Below the pieces are notes generated by a model, which worked only from the letters and a program-made list of their open reading frames with translations, was not told the DNA's origin and did no database searches. A DNA stretch of 64,000 bases from Cellulomonas soli. GTDB lineage: Bacteria > Actinomycetota > Actinomycetes > Actinomycetales > Cellulomonadaceae. Of the stretch, positions 24,735-34,485 are shown piece by piece (the stretch's first letter is position 1; every line of letters begins with the position of its first letter). The DNA lies in assembly GCF_013409305.1 (NCBI RefSeq), contig NZ_JACBZJ010000001.1, forward strand, positions 3,224,001 through 3,288,000, given 5' to 3'. Made by a program: the position numbers and the translations under genes.

Positions 24735-25619
24735 ATGAACAACGTCCTCGGCGACAAGCGCGCCATCTTCGTCCTGCTCGGGCCAGCGCTGCTCGTGTAC
24801 TCCCTGGTCATGCTGGTGCCGATGCTGTGGTCCCTCGGTTACACGTTCTTCACCGGCAGTGTGATCACCGGGTTCGAGTGGACCGGCTTCGACAACTTCA
24901 CCGAGCTCGTCCAGGACCCGGCCGTCCGTGACGCGCTGGTCTTCACCCTCAAGTACGCCGTGGTGATCACCGTGGGCCAGGTGGCGGCCGGCTACTCGCT
25001 GTCGCTGCTGTACGTGTTCTTCCTGCGCAAGGCGTCCGGCCTGATCCGCACGCTCGTGTTCTTCCCTGTGGTCCTGCCCACGGTCGCAGTCGCGCTGCTG
25101 TTCCAGAAGTTCTTCGAGTACGCCCCGCAGACCGGGCCGGTCAACTCCCTGCTCGAGGCGGTCGGCCTGCACGGCGTCGACTGGTTCGGCACGCCGGCCA
25201 CCGCCTTCTGGGTGCTGGCGCTGATGGACATCTGGCGCTCGATGGGCTTCTACGCCGTCCTGCTCTACGCCGGGCTCGTCGACATCCCCGACGAGCTGCT
25301 CGAGTCGGCCCGGCTCGACGGCGCCGCCGGTTGGCGCCTGGTGCGCAGCATCGTGCTTCCGCTGTCGTTGCCGGTCCTGATCTCCTCGATCATCTTCAGC
25401 ATCAACGGCACGCTCAAGGTCTTCGACTCGATCTACGCCCTGACCGGCGGCGGCCCCGGGTCCGGCACCACGCCGTTGACCCTGCTGATGTACCGCACGT
25501 CCTTCTTCTACGGCGACTACGGCTACGGCTCGACCATCGCGTTCGCGCTGACGATCCTGTGCCTGGCCGTGACCGTGTTCATCTTCCGCGCCAACAAGCG
25601 CGACCTGACGCAGGGCTGA
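24735..25619 (+). CDS. Carbohydrate ABC transporter permease (CUT1, MalF-like)
   Basis: A 294-aa membrane protein with about six transmembrane helices and the EAA loop ELLESARLDGAAGWRLVRSI (in part) near residues 195-215, which docks to the ATPase. The start ATG 24735 is chosen over an upstream in-frame start because the protein then begins a few residues before helix 1, as usual for this family. Confidence 0.94.
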   Translation: MNNVLGDKRAIFVLLGPALLVYSLVMLVPMLWSLGYTFFTGSVITGFEWTGFDNFTELVQDPAVRDALVFTLKYAVVITVGQVAAGYSLSLLYVFFLRKASGLIRTLVFFPVVLPTVAVALLFQKFFEYAPQTGPVNSLLEAVGLHGVDWFGTPATAFWVLALMDIWRSMGFYAVLLYAGLVDIPDELLESARLDGAAGWRLVRSIVLPLSLPVLISSIIFSINGTLKVFDSIYALTGGGPGSGTTPLTLLMYRTSFFYGDYGYGSTIAFALTILCLAVTVFIFRANKRDLTQG

Positions 25620-25622
25620 GCC

Positions 25623-26522
25623 ATGACCTCCACCGACACCGTCGTCGTCCCCGCCACCACCGCGCGTCCGCGCCGCGGCCCGTCGAACGGCCTGCTCCGC
25701 AAGCGGGTCCGGCAGATCCCGATCTACCTGGTCGTCACGGTCCTGCTGATCGTGATGGTCTACCCGCTCGTGTGGATCCTGCTGGGCTCGTTCAAGACCC
25801 AGGACGAGTTCCTCAACAACCCCACGTGGGCGCTGCCGGAGAGCTTCGGCAACGTCGCCAACTACACCGAGGCGTGGTCGAGCATCTCGCTCTACCTGCG
25901 CAACTCGGTCCTGGCCGTCTTCCCGTCCCTGGCGCTCGTGATCGTCCTGGGCACCGCGGCGGGCTACGCGCTGGAGGTCATGGTCTTCCGCGGACGGTCC
26001 GGCGTCCTCATGCTCTTCCTGGCCGGGATCATGATCCCCGGCCAGATGATCCTGCTGCCGCTGTTCACCGTGTACTTCAAGCTGCACCTGACGAACAGCC
26101 TGTGGCCGCTGATCATCACCTACACCGCCACGGGCCTACCGCTGACGGTCTTCATGATGGCGACCTACTTCCGGGCGATCCCCCGTGAGGTGTTCGAGGC
26201 CTCCACGCTCGACGGGGCCTCGGCGATCCGATCGTTCTGGTCGATCGGCTTCCCGATGATGCGCAACTCGATCTTCACCATCGCGCTCGTGCAGTTCTTC
26301 TTCCTGTGGAACGACCTGCTGATCGCCCTGACCTTCACCACGCAGGACGACCTGCGCACCGTCCAGGTCGGGCTGCTCAACTTCACCGGTCAGTTCGGCA
26401 CGGTCGACTACGGCCCCACGTTCGCCGCGATCTGCATCAACATGCTGCTGGTCCTCGGGCTGTACGTCTTCCTCAACCAGCGCGTCATGCGCGGCCTGTC
26501 CGCCGGCGCGGTCAAGGGCTGA
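25623..26522 (+). CDS. Carbohydrate ABC transporter permease (CUT1, MalG-like)
   Basis: A 299-aa membrane protein with six predicted helices after a basic N-terminus. The EAA loop is VFEASTLDGASAIRSFWSIG, near residues 190-210. It starts 3 nt after the first permease gene and is followed 9 nt later by the rhamnosidase gene. The two permeases form the import channel. Confidence 0.95.
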   Translation: MTSTDTVVVPATTARPRRGPSNGLLRKRVRQIPIYLVVTVLLIVMVYPLVWILLGSFKTQDEFLNNPTWALPESFGNVANYTEAWSSISLYLRNSVLAVFPSLALVIVLGTAAGYALEVMVFRGRSGVLMLFLAGIMIPGQMILLPLFTVYFKLHLTNSLWPLIITYTATGLPLTVFMMATYFRAIPREVFEASTLDGASAIRSFWSIGFPMMRNSIFTIALVQFFFLWNDLLIALTFTTQDDLRTVQVGLLNFTGQFGTVDYGPTFAAICINMLLVLGLYVFLNQRVMRGLSAGAVKG

Positions 26523-26531
26523 GGCGCGATC

Positions 26532-29147
26532 GTGGACGACGCGACGAACGCCCCTGCCGCCGTGCCCGCCGGCGGTGTACGGCCCGGCCGGCCCAGGATC
26601 GAGCACCACGTCGAGCCGCTCGGCATCGGCGAGTCCCGCCCGCGGGTCACCTGGCCCGTGCTCGACGCACCGGACGGATGGAGCCAGACCGCGTACGAGC
26701 TCCGGGTCCGTCGCGCCGGGGGAGAGCAGGTGCCCTCAGGGTGGATCGAGTCGGCGGATCAGGTGCTGGTCGCCTGGCCGTTCGACCCGCTCACGTCGAG
26801 GGAGCGGGCCGAGATCGCCGTCCGTGTCCGCGGCACCGTGGGCGACGCGTCCCCGTGGTCACCGATCGCACCGCTCGAGGCCGGTCTGCTGACCCCGGGC
26901 GACTGGGTGGCGCAGGCGATCGCCGCCGACCTCGTCGAGCCCGACACCGACCTGCGGCGACCGCCGGTCCTGCGCCACTCCTTCCGGATCGACCGCCCGA
27001 TCGTCGCCGCCAGGCTGTACCTCACCGCGCACGGCCTGGTCGAGGCGTACCTCAACGGTCAGCGGGTCGGGGACGACGTCCTCGCGCCCGGCTGGACGGT
27101 GTACCCCGAACGGCTCGTCTACCGCACCCACGACGTGAGCGACCTGGTCCGCGAGGGCGACAACGCGATCGGCGCGCTCCTGGGCGACGGCTGGTACCGC
27201 GGGCGGCTCGGCTTCGACGGCGGCCGCCGTGACATCTACGGCGATCGGCTGGCACTGCTCGCCCAGCTCGAGGTCGAGCACCCCGACGGGTCCCGCACGG
27301 TCGTCGCGACCGGCCCGGGCTGGACCGCCGGGGACGGTCCGGTCCTCCGCTCCGGCCTGTACGAGGGTGAGTCCCACGACGAGCGGCTGAACCCCGGCGG
27401 CTGGTCCGAGCCCGGCTTCGACGACTCCGGCTGGGTCGGGGTGACCGGCATCGAGCGTGACCCCGGCACGCTGGTCGCCCCTGACGGCCCGCCGATCCGC
27501 TGCACGCAGGAGGTCCGGCCCGTCACCGTGGGGCGCACGTCGCGCGGCACCCACCTGCTCGACTTCGGCCAGAACCTCGTCGGCCGCCTCCGGATCCGTC
27601 CGAACGGCCCCGAGGGCACCCGGATCGTGCTGCGCCACGCCGAGGTCCTGCAGGACGGCGAGCTGTGCGTCCGACCGCTGCGCGCGGCGACGTCCGTCGA
27701 CGAGTACGTCCTCGGGTCGCAGGGTCGCCAGACGTGGGAACCGCGGTTCACCATCCACGGCTTCCGGTACGCCGAGATCGAGGGCTGGCGGGGCGACCTG
27801 CACGACGGTGACGTCGTCGCGCGCGTCCTGCACACGGACATGCGCCGCACCGGCGGGTTCGCCTCCTCCGACGAGCGGCTCGACCGCCTGCACGAGAACG
27901 TCGTCTGGAGCATGCGGGGCAACTTCGTCGGACTGCCGACCGACTGCCCGCAGCGCGACGAGCGGCTCGGCTGGACCGGCGACATCCAGGTCTTCGCGCC
28001 GACCGCGACGTACCTCTACGACACCGCGGGGCTGCTGTCCTCGTGGCTGCGCGACCTGTCGTCGGAGCAGCTCCCCGACGGCACGGTCCCGTGGTACGTG
28101 CCGAACATCTACGGGAACCCGATGTGGTCCCCGGCCCGGCCCGGCGCCGCCTGGGGCGACGCCGCCGCCATCGTCCCGTGGGTGCTCTACCAGCACTACG
28201 GCGACCGCACGATCCTGGAGCGGCAGTACCCCTCCGCCACGGCGTGGGTCGATCGCGTCAGCGCGCTGGCCGGCCCCGACCGGGTGTGGGACGAGGGCTT
28301 CCAGCTCGGCGACTGGCTCGACCCCGCAGCACCGCCGGACGACCCCGGTGCGGGCCGGACCGACCGGTACCTGGTGGCGACCGCCTACTTCGCGCGCTCC
28401 TCGCGCCTGGTCTCCCGGATGGCTCGCGTCCTGGGGCACGACGGCGACGCGGAACGCTACGGGCGGCTCGCCGACGAGATCGTCCACGCGTTCGTCGACC
28501 GTTACGTGCAGCGGGACGGGCGGCTCACGAGCGACGCCCCCACGGCCTACGCCCTCGCGCTCGAGTTCGACCTGCTGCTGCCGGAGTCCCGCACGGCCGC
28601 CGGCGACCGTCTGGCCGAGCTCGTCCGGCAGGAGGGCGACCGCATCGCCACCGGGTTCGTCGGCACGCCGCTGATCCTGCACGCGCTCACGTCGACCGGT
28701 CACCTCGACCGCGCCTACGCGCTGCTCATGCAGTCGCAGAGCCCCTCGTGGCTGTCGATGGTCGACCGGGGTGCCACGACCATCTGGGAACGCTGGGACT
28801 CGATGCTGCCGGACGGCACCGTGAACCCCGGAGACATGACCTCGTTCAACCACTACGCGCTCGGCGCCGTCGCCGACTGGCTGCACGGCACCGTGGCCGG
28901 GCTCGTGCAGGCCTCGCCGACCGGGAGCGAGCTCGTGGTCGCTCCACGACCGGGCGGCGGTCTGACCTGGGCGTCGACCTGGTTGGAGACGCCACTGGGG
29001 CGCGCGAGCGTGCGGTGGGACCTCGAGGGCGACGAGCTGGCCGTGACGGTCGAGGTCCCTCACGGGGCACGTGCGTCGATCGACCTCGGCGACCGGAGGT
29101 CCGTGGTGGTCGGCCCCGGGCGCCACGTCCTGCGTCGCGCCGCGTAG
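26532..29147 (+). CDS. GH78 alpha-L-rhamnosidase
   Basis: An 871-aa enzyme without a signal peptide, so it probably acts in the cytoplasm on imported rhamnosides. Domain order is that of bacterial rhamnosidases: an N-terminal beta-sandwich, a carbohydrate-binding-like beta domain (HGLVEAYLNGQRVGDDVLAPG), a concanavalin-like domain, the (alpha/alpha)6 barrel and a C-terminal beta domain. The catalytic stretch CPQRDERLGWTGD is present (Asp476, Glu477 region), as is FNHYALGAV near the barrel end. The GTG start lies 9 nt after the permease stop. Substrates may be plant flavonoid rhamnosides or pectin side chains. Confidence 0.93.
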   Translation: MDDATNAPAAVPAGGVRPGRPRIEHHVEPLGIGESRPRVTWPVLDAPDGWSQTAYELRVRRAGGEQVPSGWIESADQVLVAWPFDPLTSRERAEIAVRVRGTVGDASPWSPIAPLEAGLLTPGDWVAQAIAADLVEPDTDLRRPPVLRHSFRIDRPIVAARLYLTAHGLVEAYLNGQRVGDDVLAPGWTVYPERLVYRTHDVSDLVREGDNAIGALLGDGWYRGRLGFDGGRRDIYGDRLALLAQLEVEHPDGSRTVVATGPGWTAGDGPVLRSGLYEGESHDERLNPGGWSEPGFDDSGWVGVTGIERDPGTLVAPDGPPIRCTQEVRPVTVGRTSRGTHLLDFGQNLVGRLRIRPNGPEGTRIVLRHAEVLQDGELCVRPLRAATSVDEYVLGSQGRQTWEPRFTIHGFRYAEIEGWRGDLHDGDVVARVLHTDMRRTGGFASSDERLDRLHENVVWSMRGNFVGLPTDCPQRDERLGWTGDIQVFAPTATYLYDTAGLLSSWLRDLSSEQLPDGTVPWYVPNIYGNPMWSPARPGAAWGDAAAIVPWVLYQHYGDRTILERQYPSATAWVDRVSALAGPDRVWDEGFQLGDWLDPAAPPDDPGAGRTDRYLVATAYFARSSRLVSRMARVLGHDGDAERYGRLADEIVHAFVDRYVQRDGRLTSDAPTAYALALEFDLLLPESRTAAGDRLAELVRQEGDRIATGFVGTPLILHALTSTGHLDRAYALLMQSQSPSWLSMVDRGATTIWERWDSMLPDGTVNPGDMTSFNHYALGAVADWLHGTVAGLVQASPTGSELVVAPRPGGGLTWASTWLETPLGRASVRWDLEGDELAVTVEVPHGARASIDLGDRRSVVVGPGRHVLRRAA

Positions 29148-29272
29148 GGCGTGGGCCGGCGCGCCGACCCCGGGCGAACGCCTCGGGGGCGCGCACCGGC
29201 GAAGGGCGCCGGGTCGCGGGCGACCGCGGTGGTCCCAACCCGCACCGCGTACGCCGACCTAGGCTCGCAGGC

Positions 29273-30460
29273 ATGGGACGTGACCGGTCGTACCTCGCGG
29301 AGCTGGTCCGGATCAACGACACGCTGATCTGGGCCCACGACCGCACCGACTCCCTGGTCGAGGCGGTCGAGATCATCCGGGAGATCACCGGTGCGCGGAT
29401 CGCGCCGACCTACCTGCTCAGTGCCGCCGGGGACCTGCTGGTCCTTGTGGCGGACCCGGCGACCCAGGAGGCCGTGGGCGCGTCGTACGCCACGATGCCG
29501 GCGCACGAGCACGTGCGCGCGCCGTGGGTGAACGTCGAGGAGTGGCCCGTCTCGGCAGCGGACCACCAGGACGACGACGGCTGGCTCTCGCTCCCGGAGG
29601 ACTTCCGGCAGTGGTTCGGACCGTCCGGGGTGGTCGTCTCGATCCACGCCGACGGCCGGCACCTCGGGGCGGCCCTGCTGTGCTTCGACGGGCCGTGGAA
29701 GCTGACCCGGCGTCGCAGGGAGTTCCTGGCGGCCGCCGGGCGGATCCTGGGCAACGCGGTGTACCGGTGGCAGATCGGCAGCAGGGAGCGCGAGCTGGGG
29801 GCGCTGGAGGAGCGACGGCGGCTCGGTGACGAGCTGCACGTGGACCTCTCGCAGCAGGTCGCGGCCCTGGGCCTGCACGTCGAGGTGCTCCGCCTGGACG
29901 CCGAGGCCGGCGACCTGGAGCGGGTGCGTGGCGGCCTCGGGGTGCTCGACGGGCTGACGGTCGACCTGAACCGGAGCCTGCGGCACCAGATGCTCGGCCT
30001 GCGCTCGGACTGCGAGCTCGTGCAGGGCTCGTTCGTGGCCCAGGTCCGTCGTCAGCTGCGCACCTTCGAGCGTCAGTTCGCGATCCCGGTGGCGCTGCAG
30101 TGCCCCGACGAGGCGGCCGCGGACGCGGTGCCGCTGGCGCTGTCGGCACAGCTGGTCCGCGTCCTGCAGGAGGCGTTGGCGAACGTCCACGTGCACGCGC
30201 GCGCCGGATCGGTCACGGTGCGGCTGGACGCCACGCGGACCCGCATCCGGCTGGAGGTCGCCGACGACGGCAACGGGTTCGACCCGACGAGCGTGCCGGA
30301 CTCCCGCCTGGGGGTCCGGATCATGTCCGAGCGGATGCAGCAGGTCGACGGCGAGGTCCGGTTCCGGCACGAGGCGGGGGTGGGCACCTGCGTGGTCGCC
30401 GAGGCCCCGCTGCACCCGGACCGTTGCCCGTCGGCGCTGCCGGAGGAGGTGCGGCGATGA
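29273..30460 (+). CDS. Sensor histidine kinase of the NarL/DegS type
   Basis: A 395-aa soluble kinase. Residues 1 to about 170 look GAF-like (sensor), followed by a HisKA_3-like dimerisation helix with His189 in DELHVDLSQQ and a HATPase domain with an N box (QEALANVHVHA, near 299-309) and G box (DDGNGFD, near 330). The residue after the His is Val rather than the usual Asp or Glu, which may alter phosphatase activity. There is no transmembrane segment, so it senses a cytoplasmic signal. The response-regulator ATG overlaps its stop (ATGA). Confidence 0.9.
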   Translation: MGRDRSYLAELVRINDTLIWAHDRTDSLVEAVEIIREITGARIAPTYLLSAAGDLLVLVADPATQEAVGASYATMPAHEHVRAPWVNVEEWPVSAADHQDDDGWLSLPEDFRQWFGPSGVVVSIHADGRHLGAALLCFDGPWKLTRRRREFLAAAGRILGNAVYRWQIGSRERELGALEERRRLGDELHVDLSQQVAALGLHVEVLRLDAEAGDLERVRGGLGVLDGLTVDLNRSLRHQMLGLRSDCELVQGSFVAQVRRQLRTFERQFAIPVALQCPDEAAADAVPLALSAQLVRVLQEALANVHVHARAGSVTVRLDATRTRIRLEVADDGNGFDPTSVPDSRLGVRIMSERMQQVDGEVRFRHEAGVGTCVVAEAPLHPDRCPSALPEEVRR

Positions 30461-31134
30461 CGCCGACGACCGTGCCAAACGTGCCCACCGTGCCCACGAC
30501 CGTGCTGGTGGCCGACGACCACGCCCTGTTCCGCGACGGGTTGCAGGCGCTCATCGGGCGCTGGGACGACTTCGAGGTGATCGGCGCGGCGGCGGACGGG
30601 ACGGAGGCCGTGCGGCTGGCCCGCGCACTGCGTCCGGCGCTGGTGCTGATGGACGTGCGGATGGAGCCGATGGGCGGCGTCGAGGCCACCCGGCAGATCA
30701 CCGCCGCGGACCCGGACGTGCGCGTCGCGATGCTGACCGTGTCCAGCCTCGGGGAGGACGTCTACCAGGCGCTACGCAGCGGGGCGCACGGCTACCTGAG
30801 CAAGAACGACCCGGCGGAGCGCCTGCACGAGTCGCTGGTCGGCCTCATGGGTGGCGAGACCGCGATGAGCCCCGGCATCGCGGCGCGGGTGCTCGCCGAC
30901 CTCGCCGACCCGCGGCGCGGTGCCGGGCCGCAGGCGGCGGACAGGCTGACCGTTCGCGAGCGGGACGTGCTGCGACTGCTGGTGGACGGGCTCTCGAACG
31001 ACGAGATCGCGCGTGACCTGTTCGTCTCGGAGGCCACCGTGAAGAAGCACCTGGGCAGCATCATGACCAAGCTGCACATGCGCAACCGCGTGCAGGTCGC
31101 GGTCTTCGGGGTGCGTCAGGGGCTCGTGGGCTGA
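30457..31134 (+). CDS. NarL/FixJ-family response regulator
   Basis: A 225-aa regulator. The receiver domain spans about 15-130 with the phospho-acceptor Asp66 (VLMDVRMEP), acidic pair DDH and Lys in YLSKND. A LuxR-type helix-turn-helix occupies about 160-225 (LTVRERDVLRLLVDG, SNDEIARDLFVSEATVKKHL). It has a GGAGGAGG ribosome-binding site and is coupled to the kinase gene. The perfect palindrome at 31187-31204, between this gene and the fix-like operon, is a candidate binding site. Confidence 0.93.
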   Translation: MTPTTVPNVPTVPTTVLVADDHALFRDGLQALIGRWDDFEVIGAAADGTEAVRLARALRPALVLMDVRMEPMGGVEATRQITAADPDVRVAMLTVSSLGEDVYQALRSGAHGYLSKNDPAERLHESLVGLMGGETAMSPGIAARVLADLADPRRGAGPQAADRLTVRERDVLRLLVDGLSNDEIARDLFVSEATVKKHLGSIMTKLHMRNRVQVAVFGVRQGLVG

Positions 31135-31186
31135 CGGACCGGGCGTCTGGCGCGCGCCCGGATCCGGACCGCCGGCGCCCGTCGAC

Positions 31187-31204
31187 GGTAGCCGTTCGGC
31201 TACC
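31187..31204. promoter_or_regulatory. 18-bp perfect palindrome upstream of the electron-transfer operon
   Basis: GGTAGCCGTTCGGCTACC, with a third partial copy (CCGTAGCCGG) at about 31208-31217. It begins 53 nt after the response-regulator stop and ends about 110 nt before the ETF beta start. It could be an operator for the adjacent NarL-type regulator, or a small terminator hairpin; no U-tract follows. Confidence 0.45.
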
Positions 31205-31313
31205 CCTCCGTAGCCGGAAGGGGCTGGGGTGCGACCCCTGCCCCGCGGTGGACTCGTCGCGGGGCCTGCGGCGAGCTGCGCCGGGCCACGGACGACGGAG
31301 CACGAGGCGCCGG

Positions 31314-32048
31314 ATGCGAGCAGTGGTGGTCTACAAGTGGGCACGCGACCCGGGCGGCGCGACCGTCCGCGGTGACGGATCGGTGGAGTGGCGCAGCCCG
31401 AAGCTGGTCGCCGGGGAGGACGACCACGCGGCGCTCGCGGTCGCGCGGCAGGTCGCCGAGACCGGCGGTGGCCAGCTGGTCGGGCTCACGGTCGGCGACG
31501 GCGACGCGAGCTGGGCGTTGGCCCGCGGGGTTGCGGAGGCCGTCACGGTGCCCGACGCACCGGTGCAGGCCGATCAGGCCGCGACGGCGGCCGTGCTCGC
31601 GGCAGCCGTGCAGGCCTCGGGCGGCGCGGACGTCGTGCTCATCGGTGACGCCGAGGAGCACGCCCAGGTCCCCACCACGCTGGCCGGGCACCTGGGGGTG
31701 CCGGCGCTGCTGGGCGTGCTGGACGCCACCGTCGTCGACGGTCGCGTCCAGGTGCGCCGGGCCGTGGACGGCCAGGTGGAGACCTTGACCGTGACCGGGC
31801 CCGTGGTGCTGGCCGTCGCCGCCGAAGGGCCGGAGGGTCGAGCCCCGGGCATGAAGGAGCTGCTCGCCGCGCGCAAGCGTCCGGTCACGGCGCTGGCGTT
31901 CGCCGACCTGGACCTGGCAGCCACCGCGGGGCTGACGGAGACCGGCACCCGTCTGCCCGAGCAGGGCACGGCCCGCCTCTTCCGCGGTGACCCCGCCGAC
32001 ACCGCCCGCGAGCTGGTCGCGGCCCTGCGCACCGAGGGAGTCCTGTGA
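31314..32048 (+). CDS. fixA: Electron transfer flavoprotein beta subunit (FixA-like)
   Basis: A 244-aa ETF beta subunit. It opens MRAVVVYKWARDP, as in the FixA branch, and contains the nucleotide-binding stretch ADVVLIGDAEEHAQVPTTLAG and the recognition region PGMKELLAARK. With the alpha subunit it forms a heterodimer carrying FAD and AMP or a second FAD. In FixABCX systems it can bifurcate electrons from NADH to quinone and ferredoxin/flavodoxin (family knowledge). The start is chosen at ATG 31314, where homology begins. Confidence 0.88.
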   Translation: MRAVVVYKWARDPGGATVRGDGSVEWRSPKLVAGEDDHAALAVARQVAETGGGQLVGLTVGDGDASWALARGVAEAVTVPDAPVQADQAATAAVLAAAVQASGGADVVLIGDAEEHAQVPTTLAGHLGVPALLGVLDATVVDGRVQVRRAVDGQVETLTVTGPVVLAVAAEGPEGRAPGMKELLAARKRPVTALAFADLDLAATAGLTETGTRLPEQGTARLFRGDPADTARELVAALRTEGVL

Positions 32049-32962
32049 TGAGCACGCACGCGTGGGTGCTGGCGACCGGTACCGCCCGGCTGGCCGGGGC
32101 GGTCGCACTGGCCCGGACCGTGTCCGACGAGGTCACCGTGGTGGCCGTCGGTCCCGGGCCGCTCGCCGACGCCGCTGCGCTGGCAGGGGTCGACCGGGTG
32201 CTCCGTGCGGTCACCGAGGACGGGCAGCCGGCCGAGGCGCTGGCCCTCCAGGTCGCGGGGGCTGCGGCGGCGGCGGCGCCCCGCCTGCTCGTGTCGACGG
32301 ACGAGCCAGCTGCGCGTGCGCTGCTGGGTGCGGCCGCCGCCCGGACCGGGGCCGCCGCACTCAGCGGCGTGCTGGCCCTGCGCGCCGACGGTGACGCCCT
32401 GGTCGCGGACCGGGCGGCGCTGGACGGTGCCGTGGTGCAGACCGTGTCGACCCGTGGGCCGCTGGCCGCGCAGGTCACGGTCGAGGACCTGACCCCTGCG
32501 GCGGGCGCCGCGGCACCCATCACCGACCTGGCGCTGGCCGGGTCGCCGGACGTACGGGTCGTCGGCCGGGAGGCCGCCGGGACCGGGACCGGGCTGCACG
32601 ACGCCGCGCGTGTCGTGTCGGTCGGGCGTGGGCTGCGCGCCCGGGAGGACCTGGCGCTCGTCGAGGAGCTCGCCCGTGCGCTCGGTGCGGAGATCGGCTG
32701 CTCCATGCCGGTCGCCGACGACCTCGGGTGGGTCGCCAAGGAGCGGTACGTCGGGCGGTCGGGGCAGAAGATCGCCCCCCGCCTCTACCTGGCGCTGGGC
32801 ATCTCCGGGATGCCGCAGCACCTCGAAGGTGTCAGGGACGCGAAGGTCGTCGCCGCGGTCAACACCGACCCCGACGCTCCCGTCTTCCGCGCGGCCGACT
32901 TCGGGATCGTCGGCGACCTGTACGAGGTCGTCCCCGCCCTGCTCGCCGCGTTGTCCGAGTGA
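32048..32962 (+). CDS. fixB: Electron transfer flavoprotein alpha subunit (FixB-like)
   Basis: A 304-aa ETF alpha subunit. The C-terminal FAD-binding domain carries SVGRGLRAREDL, GRSGQKIAPRLYLALGISG (in part) and ADFGIVGDLYEVVP, all hallmark stretches. The start overlaps the beta-subunit stop (GTGATG: GTG 32045 or ATG 32048). It partners FixA and passes electrons to the FixC-like dehydrogenase and, perhaps, to the flavoprotein encoded next. Confidence 0.92.
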   Translation: MSTHAWVLATGTARLAGAVALARTVSDEVTVVAVGPGPLADAAALAGVDRVLRAVTEDGQPAEALALQVAGAAAAAAPRLLVSTDEPAARALLGAAAARTGAAALSGVLALRADGDALVADRAALDGAVVQTVSTRGPLAAQVTVEDLTPAAGAAAPITDLALAGSPDVRVVGREAAGTGTGLHDAARVVSVGRGLRAREDLALVEELARALGAEIGCSMPVADDLGWVAKERYVGRSGQKIAPRLYLALGISGMPQHLEGVRDAKVVAAVNTDPDAPVFRAADFGIVGDLYEVVPALLAALSE

Positions 32963-32985
32963 GTCATCGAACAGAGAGGTTCGTC

Positions 32986-34446
32986 ATGTCCGAGCAGTAC
33001 GACGTCGAGTACGACCTGGTGGTCGTCGGTGGCGGTGGGTCCGGGCTGTCCTGCGCGGTGCAGGCCGCCCAGAACGGTCTGACCGTCGCGGTGCTGGAGA
33101 AGATGCCCCAGCTCGGTGGCTCGTCGGCCTTCGCCGAGGGGCACGCCGCGTTCGAGTCCGACGAGCAGGTCAAGCGCGGGATCGAGGTGTCGAAGGACCA
33201 GGGGTTCCAGGCCTACATGGACTACTCCCACTGGCACGCCGACGCCGCGATCGTGTCGCGCTTCGTGGAGAACGCCGCGACCACGATCGTGAAGATGCGC
33301 GAGCTGGGCGCGGTCTACAAGGAGGTCATCGTCACGGCCGAGGACCAGCCCGGCGAGCTGGTCACCTGGCACATCCCCGAGGGTGAGGTCGCCCGGGTGC
33401 TGGAGCTGCTGGAGGGCCGCGCCCGCGACCTCGGCGTGGAGATCTACCTGGACACCCCGGCGAAGAAGATCCTCATGGCCGACGGCCGGGTGGCCGGCGT
33501 TGTCGCGGGCGACGCCGACGGCGAAGAGGTGCGGATCGGCGCGAAGGCCGTGGCGGTCGGCACCGGTGGGTACGCGTGCAACCCCGAGATGATCAACAGG
33601 TTCAGCGCCTACGACTGCGGCGACAAGATCATCAACATCGGTGGCCAGGGCAACTCCGGCGACGGCCTGACCATGATGTTCGAGGTCGGCGCCGTGCCGT
33701 GGTCCTCGATCGGCACGCTGCTGCTCATGCCGCTCATGCGCGGCAAGACGGTCACCTCGCACACCAACACGGCGGGCTTCCAGCCCTACCTGTGGGTGGA
33801 CAAGGACGGCCACCGGTGCACGAACGAGATCTGCGGCCTGAACTTCGGCAACGCCGGTGACATGGTCGCGGGCCTGCCCGAGGCGCACTACTGGGCCGTG
33901 ATCGACCAGGCCCAGGTGGACCACCTGGTGCAGGACGGCTGCGAGGTCGGGCTCGGCGTCTACGTGCGCACGGGCGAGAAGCTGATCAACCTGCCGGCCG
34001 AGCTCACCGCCGACGTCGAGGCCGGCACGGTGCACCGCGCCGACGACATCGCGACGCTGGCCACCCAGATCGGCGTGGACCCGGCCGTGCTCGCCTCGGA
34101 GGTCGCGCAGTACAACCAGGCCTGCCACGCGGGCCTGGACACCAAGTTCCACAAGGAGGCGCGGTTCCTGCGGCCGGTCGAGACCGGCCCGTTCCACGCC
34201 ATCAAGATGGAGCCCGGGATCATGATCACGATGGGCGGCATCAAGATCAACGAGTACATGCAGGTCGTCGACGCCGACAACGCGCCCATCGAGGGCCTGT
34301 ACTCGGTGGGCTGCGACGCCGGCGGGCTGTTCGGCGACTCGTACATCCTCACCGTCCCCGGCTCCGCGAACGGGTTCGCGCTGACCTCCGGCTGGTTGGC
34401 CGCCGACCACGCCGCCGCCGCCATCAAGGCGACCGCGAGCCTCTGA
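32986..34446 (+). CDS. Fumarate-reductase/3-ketosteroid-dehydrogenase-like flavoprotein
   Basis: A 486-aa FAD enzyme with a GGGGSGLSCA Rossmann motif at the N-terminus, the family's proton-relay Arg in DKDGHRCTNE (Arg277) and the C-terminal FAD-binding stretch GSANGFALTSGWLAA. The fold is that of soluble flavin-dependent ene reductases or dehydrogenases such as fumarate reductase, urocanate reductase and 3-oxosteroid dehydrogenase. There is no signal peptide, haem motif or FMN-attachment motif. It is inserted between the ETF genes and the fixC-like gene, so it may be the terminal acceptor or donor for ETF electrons. Substrate unknown. Confidence 0.87.
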   Translation: MSEQYDVEYDLVVVGGGGSGLSCAVQAAQNGLTVAVLEKMPQLGGSSAFAEGHAAFESDEQVKRGIEVSKDQGFQAYMDYSHWHADAAIVSRFVENAATTIVKMRELGAVYKEVIVTAEDQPGELVTWHIPEGEVARVLELLEGRARDLGVEIYLDTPAKKILMADGRVAGVVAGDADGEEVRIGAKAVAVGTGGYACNPEMINRFSAYDCGDKIINIGGQGNSGDGLTMMFEVGAVPWSSIGTLLLMPLMRGKTVTSHTNTAGFQPYLWVDKDGHRCTNEICGLNFGNAGDMVAGLPEAHYWAVIDQAQVDHLVQDGCEVGLGVYVRTGEKLINLPAELTADVEAGTVHRADDIATLATQIGVDPAVLASEVAQYNQACHAGLDTKFHKEARFLRPVETGPFHAIKMEPGIMITMGGIKINEYMQVVDADNAPIEGLYSVGCDAGGLFGDSYILTVPGSANGFALTSGWLAADHAAAAIKATASL

Positions 34447-34485
34447 CCTGGCACCGACCGGGCCCACACCCGGAGCCACCGACCC

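Noticed and set aside
26859..29126. Minus-strand open frame of about 755 codons
   Set aside because: Antisense to the GH78 rhamnosidase with no domain signature.
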